DNA from: Trichobilharzia szidati
Taxonomy: Eukaryota; Platyhelminthes; Trematoda; Strigeidida; Schistosomatidae
Length of the DNA stretch: 64,000 nt
Assembly: GCA_944472155.2 (NCBI GenBank)
Contig: OX235273.1
Coordinates: 105,174,582-105,238,581 of the forward strand
Reading direction: 5' to 3'
Position numbers and translations under genes: made by a program. The notes beneath the pieces are model-generated. The model was not told the origin of the DNA. It worked only from the letters and a program-made list of their open reading frames with translations, and made no database searches. Below are positions 10,105 through 22,299 of this stretch, in pieces. The stretch's first letter is position 1, and every line of letters begins with the position of its first letter.

Positions 10105-10960
10105 GAATGATTGCTCCCAAGTTAGATCACTAAGTGGTGTTAGTTAGACAACCATTGAAATCCACCAGGATGTACTGGGTAGTTGTTTTGTCACAAGCAA
10201 AGAGGAATCAGACAACAAAATTCCGTTCTTAGATGTCTTAATCAAGAGAACTCTACACAGGAAATTCGAAATCACAAGTATGCAGAAAGTCAACGCACAC
10301 AGACCAAATACTCAGTCATAATAGCAATTATCCAATGACTCACAAAGTCAGCTGTGTGCAAACATTGTTTCAAAGAGGTCAAACACACTGCGACACTCTA
10401 GTGCTGAAAAGGAGAGAAGAGAAATATTTACTGACTGTCTTCGAAAAGAATGAATACCGATAAAATTTCATCAGAGAATGTTGCAACTGAACAAACTGTC
10501 CTCGAAGACCACAAAAAAATTCATTCCGACATATACAAAGAATATCTGTGAAATAACAGCTGGAACATTAAGACCATTTGAAATATGCATGTCACACAAG
10601 TCAACACAATCACCTCATTCAATATTATGCAGACCAACAACACGATCCAACTACACGAGAAGATAAGATCAATACCATTTACAAAATAAATTGCATAAAC
10701 TGCAATAAACACTACATTACTCAAAGTAGGCGTCTATTTCGGCTCCAAATCCAAGAAGATAAATTAGTTGTGAAAATACACGACATGTTGTATTCTTTCA
10801 CATCGACGCAACGTAGACAGCAACAGATAGCAGTTCAACTGAAATAATGTAGATAAATGGAACAGAAGAAACATCCAGAATATCGGGGAATTTGTCAAAG
10901 TCTGATATTCAGAAGAATCAGCGATTGACAGACACACTCCTTTATATCAAATATATCAAA
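10105..10960 (+). pseudogene. Penelope-like element, RT thumb to GIY-YIG
   Basis: Frames include EESDNKIPFLDVLIKR (RT C-terminal FLDV motif) near 10200, and TIYKINCINCNKHYITQSRR near 10670-10730, the GIY-YIG domain start with its Cys pair. The GIY-YIG Gly of HYIGQ is replaced here by Thr. A matching minus-strand copy is at 52640-53113. There are multiple frameshifts and stops, and the 5' part may lie in the gap. Confidence 0.78.
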
Positions 10961-11339
10961 TAATGAAAAATAAGTCACATGACAAGAAAAGTCAAATGCC
11001 ACATCAATAAATATGGTCAATGTAGATCAGTTAGCGGTCTTGACAATGGTTGACAAGAGACGCAATTACATCATTCATGAAGAATTCAAGGAAATCGTTG
11101 TCCAAGAACACAATGAAAGCTTCATCTATCTGAGCTGAAAATCCTCATGACTGTTTAGTCCTAACGTGAGACTTTTCCTCAGTACTAATCCATTACCCCA
11201 TCTGAAGTAAAGCAAAGGACTTAGAAGGTTTTGAATAGTTGTCTAACTGATGTTAGTGTGTGATCTCACCATGGAACCAATGAAATACTTGAAATGAAAC
11301 TTGAATAATTTAATTCTCAATATTGACTGACTACACGAC

Positions 11340-11640
11340 GATATTGCTTGTATTTGTTGTCGGAAATGGTGACCAGTGAGGACGAATACTAGCCGATGAT
11401 ATTGTCTCACAGTGTCGTTCTATATCACGAAATATCAGGACTTAGAATCCGTAGACTACTAGTTTTCGTACCAGTGGTTGAGTGATTGACGAGTCCGCAT
11501 CGTAGCTTGAAGTTCCTCGGTTTCATTCCTAATGAGGTCACAGGTGCGTGATGGTAAAGAACGTCAAAATAAGACGAAACAGCTGTCTAGCACTTCCTAG
11601 GAGCTTCACTTTCTTCTCTAACTGGTATCAATGTGTTTTC
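11340..11640 (+). mobile_element. Diverged SINE-A copy
   Basis: The upstream segment GACGAATACTAGCCGATGAT precedes a broken tRNA-like head (CCAGTGGTTGAGTGATTG) and AAGACGAAACAGCTGTCTAG, the 3' half of the SINE-A hammerhead. The tail contains TTCTCTAACTGGTATCA. The CUGANGA box is lost. Confidence 0.65.
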
Positions 11641-12224
11641 TATCTTGAATACTAACATTATGATTATTAGTGGTAGTAGTAAAAAGTAAAACATGGAAAG
11701 TAAGCAAACACGTAAGTAGTGAGATAATCTAAATTCACACGCTAATGACCCCAAAAACTGTAAAATATAATCTGGTTATTTATTACATAACCTACATTGT
11801 GTCCTTAAATTGAAAAGACAAGAACAGAGTAGAATTTGTGTATTAACTGACAGGATCAAATACAGAAACATGTGTTATTTATCCGAGGACATGTTTAGCC
11901 TTGTAGGTGAAGGAAGAGTGTCAGTAAACAGAGAGGTTGATTTAGTGTGTAATAAGTTTAGACTATTTATATGCATTGTGTTAGAAATGGTTGTTGTGTA
12001 AATGACCAAGTATTTTGTAGAGGAGAACTTCATCCTAATAAATGAGTAAATATATAAATATATGAATTGATTGCCCACTGGGGAGTAACTGATATTGTGT
12101 TTCTAGTCCATTGTGTCCGTGGTGACTGATTTCTGTCAGTCAAGTTTACAATGAATTTAATAATAGTAATAATTTATCCCTAAGTTTATGACTGAAACAT
12201 TAGGACTTAACAACATACCTTTAT

Positions 12225-12810
12225 TGTACTCTGCTTTCTGCTGTCATTGTTAGCTGACTGTATGCTTACCAACAGATTTCAGTTTTGCCTTCACATTATC
12301 TCTCCCAGGTCATTCTTGGACCTATCCCATAATCGTCGTTTGTCTTTCATGCTGCAATCTGTGTCCTACTTCATATGTGATTTCAGTGAACGGTCTTCTC
12401 AGATGGCCCTCTCAAATGCATCTAAATATCCTTCCGTATGTATATTTGTTAGGGAATAGATTATGGACTGGTTCACACCACTGTCAGACTTCCTTGTTTA
12501 TCATCATTTCCGCCTGGCTACCTGATCTTCGGTGTCTAGCGTAGGTATGTGTTGATGGAGGTCTTCAGTTGGTTTTCGAAAATGCTTTTGCTGACTCAAC
12601 TTACAAGTCTCTCACTGACTTGATATGAGTATTAAAAACCCGAATCTTATTCTTAGTGTTGAATGCTGTAGATTTCAACACCGAGTTCAGAATAATGACG
12701 ATGTGTCTTACTTTCCCAATGCTGACTGACTTTGACATCCTCATCTGTGGGACTTGTAGTTGAGATATTATAGGGAAAGAAATTAAAAGAGATGAATTCC
12801 TTTAGAAGTT
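12225..12810 (-). mobile_element. RTE-like LINE fragment in unit 1
   Basis: The minus strand is a diverged copy of the RTE 3' half at 48146-49032. Shared landmarks include the 3' end analogue CATTATCTCTCCCAGGTCAT and the segment TTGACATCCTCATCTGTGGG, which parallels the DEDVKSRI coding region there. It has no open frame of useful length. The paralogous fragment in unit 2 is 16118-16680. Confidence 0.6.
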
Positions 12811-14374
12811 GTGACCAATAATGTCTATGGGATTGGAGTGAGGACAAATACTCGAGTATGTGTGACATTTCACATGTCATTTGCGAAATCCAGATTCTTT
12901 TTTCAGATGTTTCTGGCGATCCAATGTATGTCCATCTTCTCAGTTACTACAGTCTGTTGCATGATCCTATGCACCACAACGTAGATGTACATATATAACA
13001 CTTTTAAGCTCATAATGTCTAATCTGTTCTTAGTGCTACTGTCCACACCCTGAAAAGCTCACTGATTAGGGAAATTTAAAATGTTTTCAATGTCGGGAGG
13101 CAACTGTTACTTCATGGAATGATTACATATGTTTATATACTAGTTAGTTTGCTCGTGTGTGATGGGCTCATAAGTGGTGTGTCTCCTGTTAGACTCAGTT
13201 AAGGGTAAATTTGGTGGCAGTCTACACACGAATCCAGATAAGCAAGTACAAAACTTAGTTGGAATATCCAGTTTTAAAGCCAAGTATTCTTACTGTTAAT
13301 ATATAAGAACAGTACATATCAGGGAACAGTATTCTTTTGGCATCATTCCGTTTCTGGCTTTATTCTGCTAAAACTTACATAGATTCTAATTGTAGGATAG
13401 AGTCAATTGGTAGGCAGCTACTCTTAGCTTGCATTATGTATTTATATATTCTGAAGGTGAAGACATTTTTCAGGTATCTTCATGAAATCCAAAATGCTCT
13501 CAGGGAAAATTCTAAGAAAATTATCAAATTTACTATTGTGGGGGACACAATTAAACGACTTGTTGAAGTCATGAGTTCACTTCGCTTTCCAGTAATTTTC
13601 CCACATCTTTTATGCTTCTTTTTCATCTGTGTTTGAATCTGATTTATTAGCTGATGTATATTTTCTTCTCCAGTGTGTCATTCTCTTATTCTACTAAACT
13701 TTGACCGGCTTAGTCTCCTTGTGGTGGGAAACTTGTTACCACTACAGCTGTTTCTTGAATACAGTTTATTTATTTTTTGCCATCTCAAGTTTCTGTAGCA
13801 ATACGCGTGTTTCTCTTCGCGGTGTCGGACTGTTAGCCGTGTATCTGTTAAACTATCCCTCTTTTCTCAGCTAAGCAAATACTAGGTTCGGTGATGTAAT
13901 CTTGGAACGAACTGAATTCATTCGGATAATATACTCATCCTCTATAGAAGCATTTTTAATAACGTGACGATTTTAAGGAATATTTGTATAATCTACGCTC
14001 CATCACACCAAATGGACTGGAGATATTTAAACATTTAAAACTCAGGATTTATAAAGTTAAAAGAGAATTCCTAGAAGTCCGCTACTCGGATATAATTGCA
14101 ATCAGCAGTCATACTGATATCAGTTATCAGATTAATCAATCAATTCATCTCGTTGAAAGGTCTCATGTCAGATTGATGAAAAGACTAATTACTCCTAATC
14201 GAGGTCACCAAGAGGTAATTATTTCACCCCATGGAGAATTTCAAAAGCTTATTTCACACTGGAGTTAGGACTTCACATGTTATCAGGTGAGGGAGTGGGA
14301 GGCTGAAAACTTTGCTGTTAAACCATTCAGTTCAATAACTCCTGAAAATAATTGTCCTGAAATATTATTACTAT

Positions 14375-14790
14375 TATTCCCTTAGGTTTCGATTGGAACA
14401 TACAGCTCTAACCGCACGTTTCTATTTTGTTCTATTTTCTTCGGTTCTCATTATCTGATCCTATGATTGTCTACAGCCTATCATCTCTTCCTCACACGAC
14501 CTCTTCCGCGTCACACTCGAACGAATGGAAACCCATTCGGTTTCCACTTGAGTGATGGCTTGGTTTGCGGTGTCATTCGATGGCCTCCATTTTCTCACAC
14601 ATATTTGTCAAGCGATAGGTTTTTGCTTGGTTCGTTCCAATCGTTTCTCGTTGCAAATTTTGTTGTGACCATTTCATCTTCAGTATGGAGTTGGTGAAGG
14701 CAGCTGTTGACGAAAGAATGCAGCTGGCTGTTAGTAATGCTTTTGTGACAAGCCAAGATTCTGGGTTTCAAGTGAACTGTATTGTTATTT
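14375..14790 (-). mobile_element. RTE-like 3' end in unit 1
   Basis: It begins after an ATTATTACTATTATT tail with CCCTTAGGTTTCGATTGGAA, the same junction seen at 48146 (CCCTTGGGTTCCTAGTGGAA). The tail-at-left layout puts the element on the minus strand. It is non-coding and 5' truncated. The unit 2 counterpart is 18215-18620. Confidence 0.65.
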
Positions 14791-15099
14791 TTTCCCCTTT
14801 GTGAACTGCTCATCGGAAAATCGTTATTTTAAGGTAGTGGTTTGTAGAGATTTCATTGATTTCAGATTAGATAACAAACTGAAATCAGTTAGGGAATTAG
14901 TGCAAATCGCCGGAGAGCTTCGCACAGCTATTTATTCCTAAAAATAAGGTTCTTTAGTAGTACGCACTCACAAAAAGCAAGTGAGAAAGAAACTTGAGGA
15001 GAGAAGAGCCGATAAAGACTGATAAATTAAATTGTTTACAGCTCAACAATAGATTCAAGTATTGACAGAAATTAAAATTTGTCGACAACTTGTTTCGCT

Positions 15100-15260
15100 T
15101 CCAGTGGATGGTTGGTCAACAGGTTAGTCTCGTAACTCGAAAGTTAACTTATGTTCGGGTACCGATGAAGAATCCCGAATTGGGATGAAACAGCCGTCCA
15201 GTACTTCTTACTGGTTTTCAATGCTTATCTGACTGATACCGATCCATAGTTGAAATTCAA
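15100..15260 (+). mobile_element. SINE-A fragment in unit 1
   Basis: The tRNA-like head is badly damaged, but GTACCGATGAAGAATCCC, ATTGGGATGAAACAGC and CGTCCAGTACTTC retain the hammerhead layout with A at C3. It is shared with unit 2 (18945-19100), so the insertion predates the duplication. Confidence 0.65.
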
Positions 15261-15282
15261 TTTTTATTTTTCACTTTGATTC

Positions 15283-15480
15283 CTTTACATAGGGCTTCCA
15301 GCAAGAGACTTGAAGTTTCGGTAGCAGTGGTGTTTATTTTTACAAGCCTCATGCCCAACTTTCCCTCTTTAATAGTCTTGTTACTGGCTCAGCGAGCTAA
15401 AGGAGTGCGTCGGCCGGAGTGAAAATCTCGGACCCCATGAGGCGTGATCGGCGAGCACCCTACCGCTGTGCCTTAGATGC
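15283..15480 (-). mobile_element. SINE-B in unit 1
   Basis: It reads as a reverse-complement SINE-B. The tail lies near ACATAGGGCTTCCAGCAAGA, the body is GCCTCATGCCCAACTTTCCC, and the head is AGTGCGTCGGCCGG through CGCTGTGCCTTAGATGCAC. Box B is damaged (AAATCTCGGACC). The unit 2 copy (19120-19322) keeps a better box B. Confidence 0.8.
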
Positions 15481-16117
15481 ACAAAATTTAAAAGTCAATA
15501 TTAATGGTAATGTATTTTTTTAAAATGTCAACAGGAATAAGTGAAAAATTGTAAAATTTTGTGATAATCTTCCCTTGAACGCTAACCCCACAAAAACGTG
15601 AAAAGAAATCTGGTTATTTATTACATAACCTTCATTGTGTCCTTAAATATAAAAAACAATAATAGAGTAGAATTTGTGTATTAACTGACAGGATCAAATA
15701 CACAAACACGTGTTATTTATCCGAGCACACATGTTTAGCCTTGTAGGTGAAGGAAGAGTGTCAGTAAACAGAGATGTTAATTTATTGTGTAATAAGTTTA
15801 GACTATTTATATGCATTGTGTTGGGTAAATGTTGTTGTTTTGTTGTGTACATGACCAAGTATTTTGTATAGGAGAACTTCATCCTAAGACATATATATAT
15901 ATATATACATATATATATGAATTGACTGCCCACCGGGGAGTAACTGATATTGTGTTTCTAGTCCATTGCGACAGTGGTGACTGATTTGTGTCAGTCAAGT
16001 TTACAATGAATTTAATAATAATTTTAATTATAATAGTAATTATTATTATTTATCGCTAAGTTTATGACTGAAGCATTAGGACTTAACATCATACCTTTAT
16101 ATCAATAACTTATTGTA

Positions 16118-16680
16118 CTCTGCTTTCTGCTGTGATTGCTAGCTGACTGTATGATTGCCAACAGATTTCAGTTTCGCCTTCACATGATCTCTCCCAGATC
16201 ACTCTTGCACCTATCCCTCAATCGTCGCTTGTCTTTCATGTTGCAATCTATTTCCTACTTCATATGTGATGTCAGCGAATGGTCTTCTCAGATGGTCCTC
16301 TCAAACGCAACTATATTTCCTTCCATATATTTCTATGTTAGGGAATAGAATATGAGCTGGTTCACTGCTTTATCAGACTTCCTTGTTTATTGTGCTTTCC
16401 GGCTAGCTACCTGTTCTTTGGTGTCTAGCGTAGGTAAGTGTTGATGAAGGTCTTCAGTTGGTTTTCGTAAATGCTTTTGTTGACTCAATTGAAAAGTCTC
16501 TCACTGACTTGACATGAGTGTTCAAAACCCGAATCTTAATTTTAGTGCTGAATGCAGTAGATTTCAACACTGAGTTCAGAATAATAACGATGTGTCTTAC
16601 TTACCCAATGCTGGTCTTGTAGTTGAGACATTGTAGGGAAGGAAATTAAAAGAGGTGAACTCCATTGGATGTTGTGACCA
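16118..16680 (-). mobile_element. RTE-like LINE fragment in unit 2
   Basis: This is the counterpart of 12225-12810 with the same ends. Relative to unit 1 it lacks about 30 bases after CCCAATGCTG (near 16612), where unit 1 has the TTGACATCCTCATCTG coding remnant. Confidence 0.6.
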
Positions 16681-18214
16681 GTGAGATCCATCTGATTGGG
16701 ATTAAGGATAAATACTCGAGTTTTTGTGACATTTCACATGTCATCTGCGAAATCCAGATTTTCTCAGATCTTTCCGTCGATCCAATGTATGTCCATCTTC
16801 TCAGTTACTAGAGTCCGTTGCATGACCCAATGCACCACAACCCTATATGTATATTTATATATAACACTTTTAAGCTCATAATGTCTAATCTTTTCTTAGT
16901 GCTACTGTCCATACACTGAAGCGTTCACTTGTTATGAAAATTCAAAATGTTTTCAATGTCGGGAGGCAACTGTTACTTCATGGAATGATTACATATGTTT
17001 ATATACTAGTTAGTTTGCTCGTGTGTGATGGGCTCATAAGTGGTGTGTATCCTGTTAGACTCAGTTAGGGGTAAAACTGGTGGCAGTTTACATACGAATC
17101 CAGATAAGCAAGTACAAAACTTAGTTGGAATATCCAGTTTTAAAGCCAAGTATTCTTACTGTTAATCATATAAGAACAGTACATGTCAGGGAACAGTATT
17201 CTTTTGGCATCATTCCGTTTCTGGCTTTATTCTGCTAAAACTTACATAGATTCTAATTGTAGGATAGAGTCAATTGGTAGGCAGCTACTCTCAGCTTGCA
17301 TTATGTATTTATATATTCTGAAGGTGAAGACATTTTTCAGGTATCTTCATGAAATCCAAATGTTCCCAATGGAAATTCTACGAAAATTAGCAAATTTACT
17401 ATTGTGGGGAACATAACTAACCGACTTGTTGAAGTCATGAGTTCACTTCGCTTTCCAGTGATTTTTCCACTTGTTTTATGCTTCTTTTTCATCCGCGTTG
17501 GAATCTGATTTAATAGCTGATATATTTATTCTTCTCCACTGTGCCTTTCTCTTATTCTACTAAACTTTGACCTACATAGTTCCCTTCGAGGGTACTTGTT
17601 TCCATTATATCTGTTTCTTGAATACAGTTTGTGTAGCAATACAAGTGTTTCTCTTCGCGGTGTCGGGTTGTTGGCCGCGTATTATTTAAACTATCACTCT
17701 GTTCTGAGCTAAGCAAGTACTAGGTTCGGTGTTGTAATCCTGGAACGGACTCAGTTCATTTGGATAATGCGCTCATCCTCTATAGCAGCATTTTCAATAA
17801 CTTGATGATTTTAAGGAATATTTGTGTAATCTGCACTCCATCACACCAAATGTACTGGAGATATTTAAACATTTAAAACGTAGGAATTATAAGGTTAAAA
17901 GAGAATTCCTAGAAGTTCAGTACTTGGATATAAGTGCGACCAGCAGTCATGCTGATATCAGTTATCAGATTTATCAGTCAAGTTATCTCGTCAAAAGGTC
18001 TAAGATCATATTGATGAAAAGACTAATTACTCCTAATCGAGGTCACCATGAGGTAATTATTTCACCCCACGGAGAATTTCAAAAGCATATTTCACACTGA
18101 AGTAAGGACTTCAGATGTTATCAGGTGGGGAAGTGGGAGGATGAAAACTTTGCTGTTAAACCATTCAGTTCAATAACTTCTGAAAATAATTGTCCTGAAA
18201 TATTATTACTATTA

Positions 18215-18620
18215 TTCCCTTAGGTTTAGAGTGGAACATAGAGCTCTAACCGCGCGTTTCTTCTTTGTTCTATTTTCTATGGTTCTCATTATCTGATCCT
18301 ACGATTGTCTACAGCCTCTCATCTCTTCCTCACACGACCTCTTCCATGTCACAATCGAACGAGTGAAAACCCACTCGACCGATGGCCAGGTTCGCGATGT
18401 CATTTGACGACCTCCTTAGTGTGTCTCCAATACATTTCCATTTTCTCACACATAATTTTCAAACGATAGGTTCTTGTTTGGTTCCTTCCAGTAGTTTCTC
18501 ATTGCTAATTTTCTTTCAGCCATTTCATCTTCAGTATGAAGTCGGTGAAGGCAGCGGTTGACGGAAGAGTGCACCTGACTATTGGAACTGCTTATTGCGA
18601 CAAGTCAAGATTCCAGATTT
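18215..18620 (-). mobile_element. RTE-like 3' end in unit 2
   Basis: This is the counterpart of 14375-14790, starting at CCCTTAGGTTTAGAGTGGAA after an ATTATTACTATTATT tail. It is non-coding. Confidence 0.65.
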
Positions 18621-18944
18621 CAAGTGAACTGTATTGTTATTTTTTCCCCTATATGAACTGCTTATCGGAAAATCGTTATTTTAGGTGGTGGTTTGTAGAG
18701 ATTTCATTGATTTCAGATTAGATAACAAGCTAAAATCAGTTAGGGAATTAGTGCAAATTGTCGGAGAGTTTCGCATAGGTATTTATTCCTAAATTGAGGT
18801 TCTTCAGTAGTACACATTTACAAATAGTAGGTGAGAAAGAAACCTGAGACGAAAAGAGTCGATACAGACTCGTAAATTAAATTTTGTACAACTCAAAAAT
18901 AGGTTCAAGTAATGACAGAAATTAAAATTCGTCGACAACTTGTT

Positions 18945-19100
18945 TCGCTTCCAGTGGATGGTTGGTCAACAGGTTAGTCTCGTAACTCGAATGTTAACTT
19001 ATGTTTGGGTACCGTGAAGAATCCAAAAATGGGACGAAACAGCCGTCCAGTACTTCTTATTGGCTTTCAATGCTTATCTGACTGATACCGATCCATAGTT
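18945..19100 (+). mobile_element. SINE-A fragment in unit 2
   Basis: This is the counterpart of 15100-15260. It retains ATGGGACGAAACAGCCGTCC and AGTACTTC. The conserved box has lost bases (CCGTGAAGAATCC). Confidence 0.65.
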
Positions 19101-19119
19101 AAAATTCAGTTTTTATTTT

Positions 19120-19322
19120 TATTCCTTTACATAGGGCTTCAAGCAAGACTTGAAGTTTCGATAGCAGTGGTGTTTGGTTTTACTAGCCTCATGCCCAACT
19201 TTCCCTCTTTAATAGTCTTATTACTGGCCCAGCGAGGTAAAGAGTGCGTCGGCCACGGATCGAACCCCGGACCCCATGAGGCGTGGTCGGCAAGCACTCT
19301 GCCGCTGTGCCACAGACGCCCA
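19120..19322 (-). mobile_element. SINE-B in unit 2
   Basis: Reverse-complement SINE-B with a good tRNA-like head (box B GGGGTTCGATCC on the minus strand, near 19257-19270) and body GCCTCATGCCCAACTTTCCC. The head ends GGGCGTCTGTGGCACAGCGG on the minus strand. Confidence 0.85.
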
Positions 19323-19384
19323 AAATTTAAAATTCAATATTAATGGTAATGCATTTCGTTAAAATGTCAACGGCAATAAGTGAA

Positions 19385-19733
19385 AAATTTAAAAAACATG
19401 AAATGAAATCTGGTTATTTATTACATTACCTTCATGGTGTCCTTAAATAAAAAAACAAAAGTGAAGTAGAATTTGTTTCTTAACTGACAAGATCAAATAC
19501 AGAAACATGTGTTATTTATCCGAGTACATGTTTAGCCTTGTAGGTGAAGGAAGAGTTTCAGTAAACAGAGATGGTTATTCAGTGTGTAATAAGTTTAGAC
19601 TATATATGTGCATTGTGTTGGGAAATTTGTTGTGTAAATTACCACGTATTTTGTAGAGGAGAACTTCATCCTAATATATATATATATATATATATGAATT
19701 GACTGCCCACTGGGGAGTAACTGATATTGTGTA
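19385..19733 (+). repeat. Tandem 3.8-kb repeat, truncated unit 3
   Basis: It repeats only the first 350 bases of the unit (ATCTGGTTATTTATTACATT through ACTGGGGAGTAACTGATATT). Similarity ends abruptly at about 19733. It contains an (AT)n run at 19673-19697. Confidence 0.88.
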
Positions 19734-19789
19734 TGCAGTCCTGTTCTTGTTAAGTGACTGAAATCTGTCAATCTTGTTTGAAACATATG

Positions 19790-20440
19790 AAATTATTATG
19801 TATGTTATATATTCCATTGGGTTCTAAGTGAGGCATAGGAAATCAGCAGCAAATCTGCATGGTATATTTTGGTGCTGTCTCAACATATGTCGAAAAAGCT
19901 TCACTTCCTGATAACATGATCTACCCACTGTCACTCTTGGACGTGTCCCTTTCATGTTCACCTTGGCGGCTTGCCTGACATAGGATATCTTTGAGCGTAT
20001 AACAAATCCACCTTCATTTCCTTCAGAATTATTTTTAGGTGACACTTTTTTGACTAGTTGAATACACCGCCAGAGTTCCTTGTTGCTTGCTGACTGTTTC
20101 CCACCGTCCATTTTTGTTGAGAATGTTCGATGCGACGAATTATTGTTGAAGATCCACATCTAATTCCTTATGCTAAGTGTAGCAGGTTTCCAAGTCGAGG
20201 ACGCGAGTCTTGCCTTGTTGATATGATCCGAGATTTTATTTGACTGCCTAATCCTTACCAACAATGTTGCGCAGGTTAAGCAATTGCAGGAGTTGACTTC
20301 TTTTCAATTTATGCCGCCTACGATGAATGGTGCTTGTCATCGGTTATCGGGCATCTTTATCAGTTCTACTGGTAACGGAATAATTGTTTGGAAAATACCT
20401 CTTGAACGATATAATCACAACATGGACACTTGTCTGGATG
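19790..20440 (-). mobile_element. Diverged RTE-like LINE 3' fragment
   Basis: It starts at CATTGGGTTCTAAGTGAGGC, the usual RTE 3' junction, after a short AT tail. Minus-strand frames include TRPRVTVGRSCYQEVKLF, a remnant of the C-terminal region. Later, GAATGGTGCTTGTCATCGG parallels the NINGxDLK-coding region of other copies. Heavily mutated. Confidence 0.55.
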
Positions 20441-20577
20441 TTTCAACTAACGCTTTCAGTATTATCCGTTTCCCTGCTTCACTGTGTATCATTCCACTGA
20501 CATTCACATATCATATATTGACTTGATTCTTATGATATATCTGTCTTACTGTTTATTCTCTAATTTCGATGCTTCTC

Positions 20578-20952
20578 CTTGTGTGTGTTTGTGTGTATGT
20601 GTGTGTGTGACAATGTGTTGATATACAATGTGGTTTTGTTTGAGTGCATGTAGTTGATTCTGATGTTGGACTGTGTGTGTGGGGGGGTTGTTGCTGTGTG
20701 ATTCTTGTGGAGACAGAATGTTCCCTCTCACTTTGTTGTGACTATTCTACTTGATTCTGAAGTAATTCTCACAGTTGAATTTTGGTTAACCAATGATGTT
20801 GCCTGCATAGCTGTGTGACGGTACTGCTGAGTTTGTTTTTAGTTTTATATGTTCTTATTTTTCAATAGAGCCACATAGGTTCAGCCAGGAATAATCGTCT
20901 TGTTTTGCTGTGTTTTGGACGTTCTTTGTAACCGTGTGTGTGTGTGTGTGTC
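20578..20952 (+). repeat. (TG)n microsatellite cluster
   Basis: Imperfect TG repeats lie at 20578-20612 and near 20670-20690, with a clean (GT)n run at about 20934-20952. The surrounding 20441-21119 contains nothing else I recognise. Confidence 0.8.
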
Positions 20953-21119
20953 TTATGGAAGTTTTGACCAACTGTAGAGTAGGGCGCAGACATCGGTTTT
21001 CTGCGTTCAGAGCATGACAATTATTTTTGGCGTCGCTCTATCTAGTGAGACAGTTCAGTGTCATCATGCACCAAGCTGGTGGTCAAGTGAAACCCAATTA
21101 AGGAAATATGAGTTTTGTG

Positions 21120-21225
21120 TTGGTCACTGTGTGACATGGAGGAGATTGTGTGAAAAAGAAATGGAAATTTATAAGCAGTTGTATAGCAGACTTTAAAGTG
21201 ACTTCAGGAAACAGAGTGGAATGAA
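21120..21225 (+). mobile_element. Possible RTE-like C-terminal scrap
   Basis: Translation CVTWRRLCEKEMEIYKQLYS resembles the last coding segment of the RTE-like element (compare VTWKRSCEEEIREFGQS at 57050-57240). It is short and isolated. Confidence 0.45.
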
Positions 21226-21884
21226 TCAGTACTGTTAAATCCCTTTGTTCCACTCAAAACTCAATGGAATAGTAATGCGTTGAGATCTGTCTGCAAGGAA
21301 AAATTGTAGACAACGATTTACGTCAATGTTCACATCTCAAATCATAGTCATGAGAAAAACAGTAATAAAAGTCAACCTTGAGAAAATCGGCAGCCAATCA
21401 CAGCGGAATTAAAGTGTCAGAATATGATTCGCAGATATATGGCTTGATTTTTTCGAGAAACTGCCACGAAGTGATAACAGAATAACCTTGAGCAAGAAAA
21501 CAACCAATCAGAAGACGTCGCTTCTCCGCAAAGAGTAACACTAATAATAATGCGCATAAAAATCTATAAATACCTCTTGATATTCTGAATAGACGATCTA
21601 TTGCCTGGCCCTTGTCTTCTGTCGTCACAGTAATACCTTTTATTGTTATATTAGAGGAGAAATGCTATTTTGAGTAATGATACTACTTATCACATACCAA
21701 ACATTTTTATTATCGAATGCCTAGTCTATGGTTAGTGCCCTTCGATATAAGGGACATTTTTAATTGAGAGTTGTTCCGTCTCTAGTTATGTAGAATACTT
21801 TTGATCCTTCCAAGCATAAGGAAATTCATTTCCACAGTTGACTAATTCAGTGACTATTTGGTTGCAAAAACGTATTCCGTAACT

Positions 21885-22130
21885 TTCCCAGTGGAGCATA
21901 GGACTGTGTGCTTGGGCTTTAACGTTTTAGTAGCAGTGGTATTATTCTTTCTTCTTATGGGATAACATCGCTGGCCACACACACACACACACAACCTTTC
22001 GCCTTTATTAGGGTTACTTCAGGCTAGGCAAGGTTTATGAGTGCGTGGGTGACCAGGGATGGAACCCCTGATCACAGGCCTCGTTGGAGAGTATTCTACT
22101 ATTGAACCACTGATACAGGATTCAATCACA
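21885..22130 (-). mobile_element. SINE-B copy with internal (CA)n
   Basis: Reverse-complement SINE-B. The tRNA-like head is at 22035-22125 (box B AGGGGTTCCATCCCTGG on the minus strand) and the body contains CTTTATTAGGGTTACTTCAG. A (CA)n run at 21976-21993 has expanded inside the body. Confidence 0.7.
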
Positions 22131-22299
22131 GGGTCGCCAGATTTTCCATTTTTGAGCAATTCACCATGTTAACTTCATTTTCTTATGTTTTTTCAATAGC
22201 ATAATGTTCTAATGCACAGTTTCGTATGACTTTTAACTAGTCGTTTCACATTTATCAAAGGATTAGGTCGAACTATATTACGTCAAGTGGAGATCCTGC

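Larger units (their letters stand above)
11720..15559 (+). repeat. Tandem 3.8-kb repeat, unit 1
   Basis: Landmarks recur about 3.84 kb later in unit 2. These are ATCTGGTTATTTATTACATA (11769 and 15609), GGGAACAGTATTCTTTTGGC (13322 and about 17190) and GAGGTCACCAAGAGGTAATT-like sequence (14200 and 18040). The unit contains two RTE 3' fragments, a SINE-A and a SINE-B, listed separately, plus stretches I cannot assign. Unit-to-unit identity looks around 85-90 percent by eye, with shared internal TE insertions. Confidence 0.9.
15560..19384 (+). repeat. Tandem 3.8-kb repeat, unit 2
   Basis: This second copy of the unit starting at 11720 is in direct orientation with no spacer. It carries the same order of internal elements: RTE fragment 16118-16680, RTE 3' end 18215-18620, SINE-A 18945-19100 and SINE-B 19120-19322. 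Small indels and an (AT)n expansion near 15886-15920 distinguish it from unit 1. Confidence 0.9.

Noticed and set aside
9560..10147. Open frames of 170-195 codons
   Set aside because: They are made of the N gap and carry no information.
20578..20952. CRISPR-like spacing of repeats
   Set aside because: These are simple TG microsatellites with no conserved repeat/spacer structure, in a eukaryotic context.
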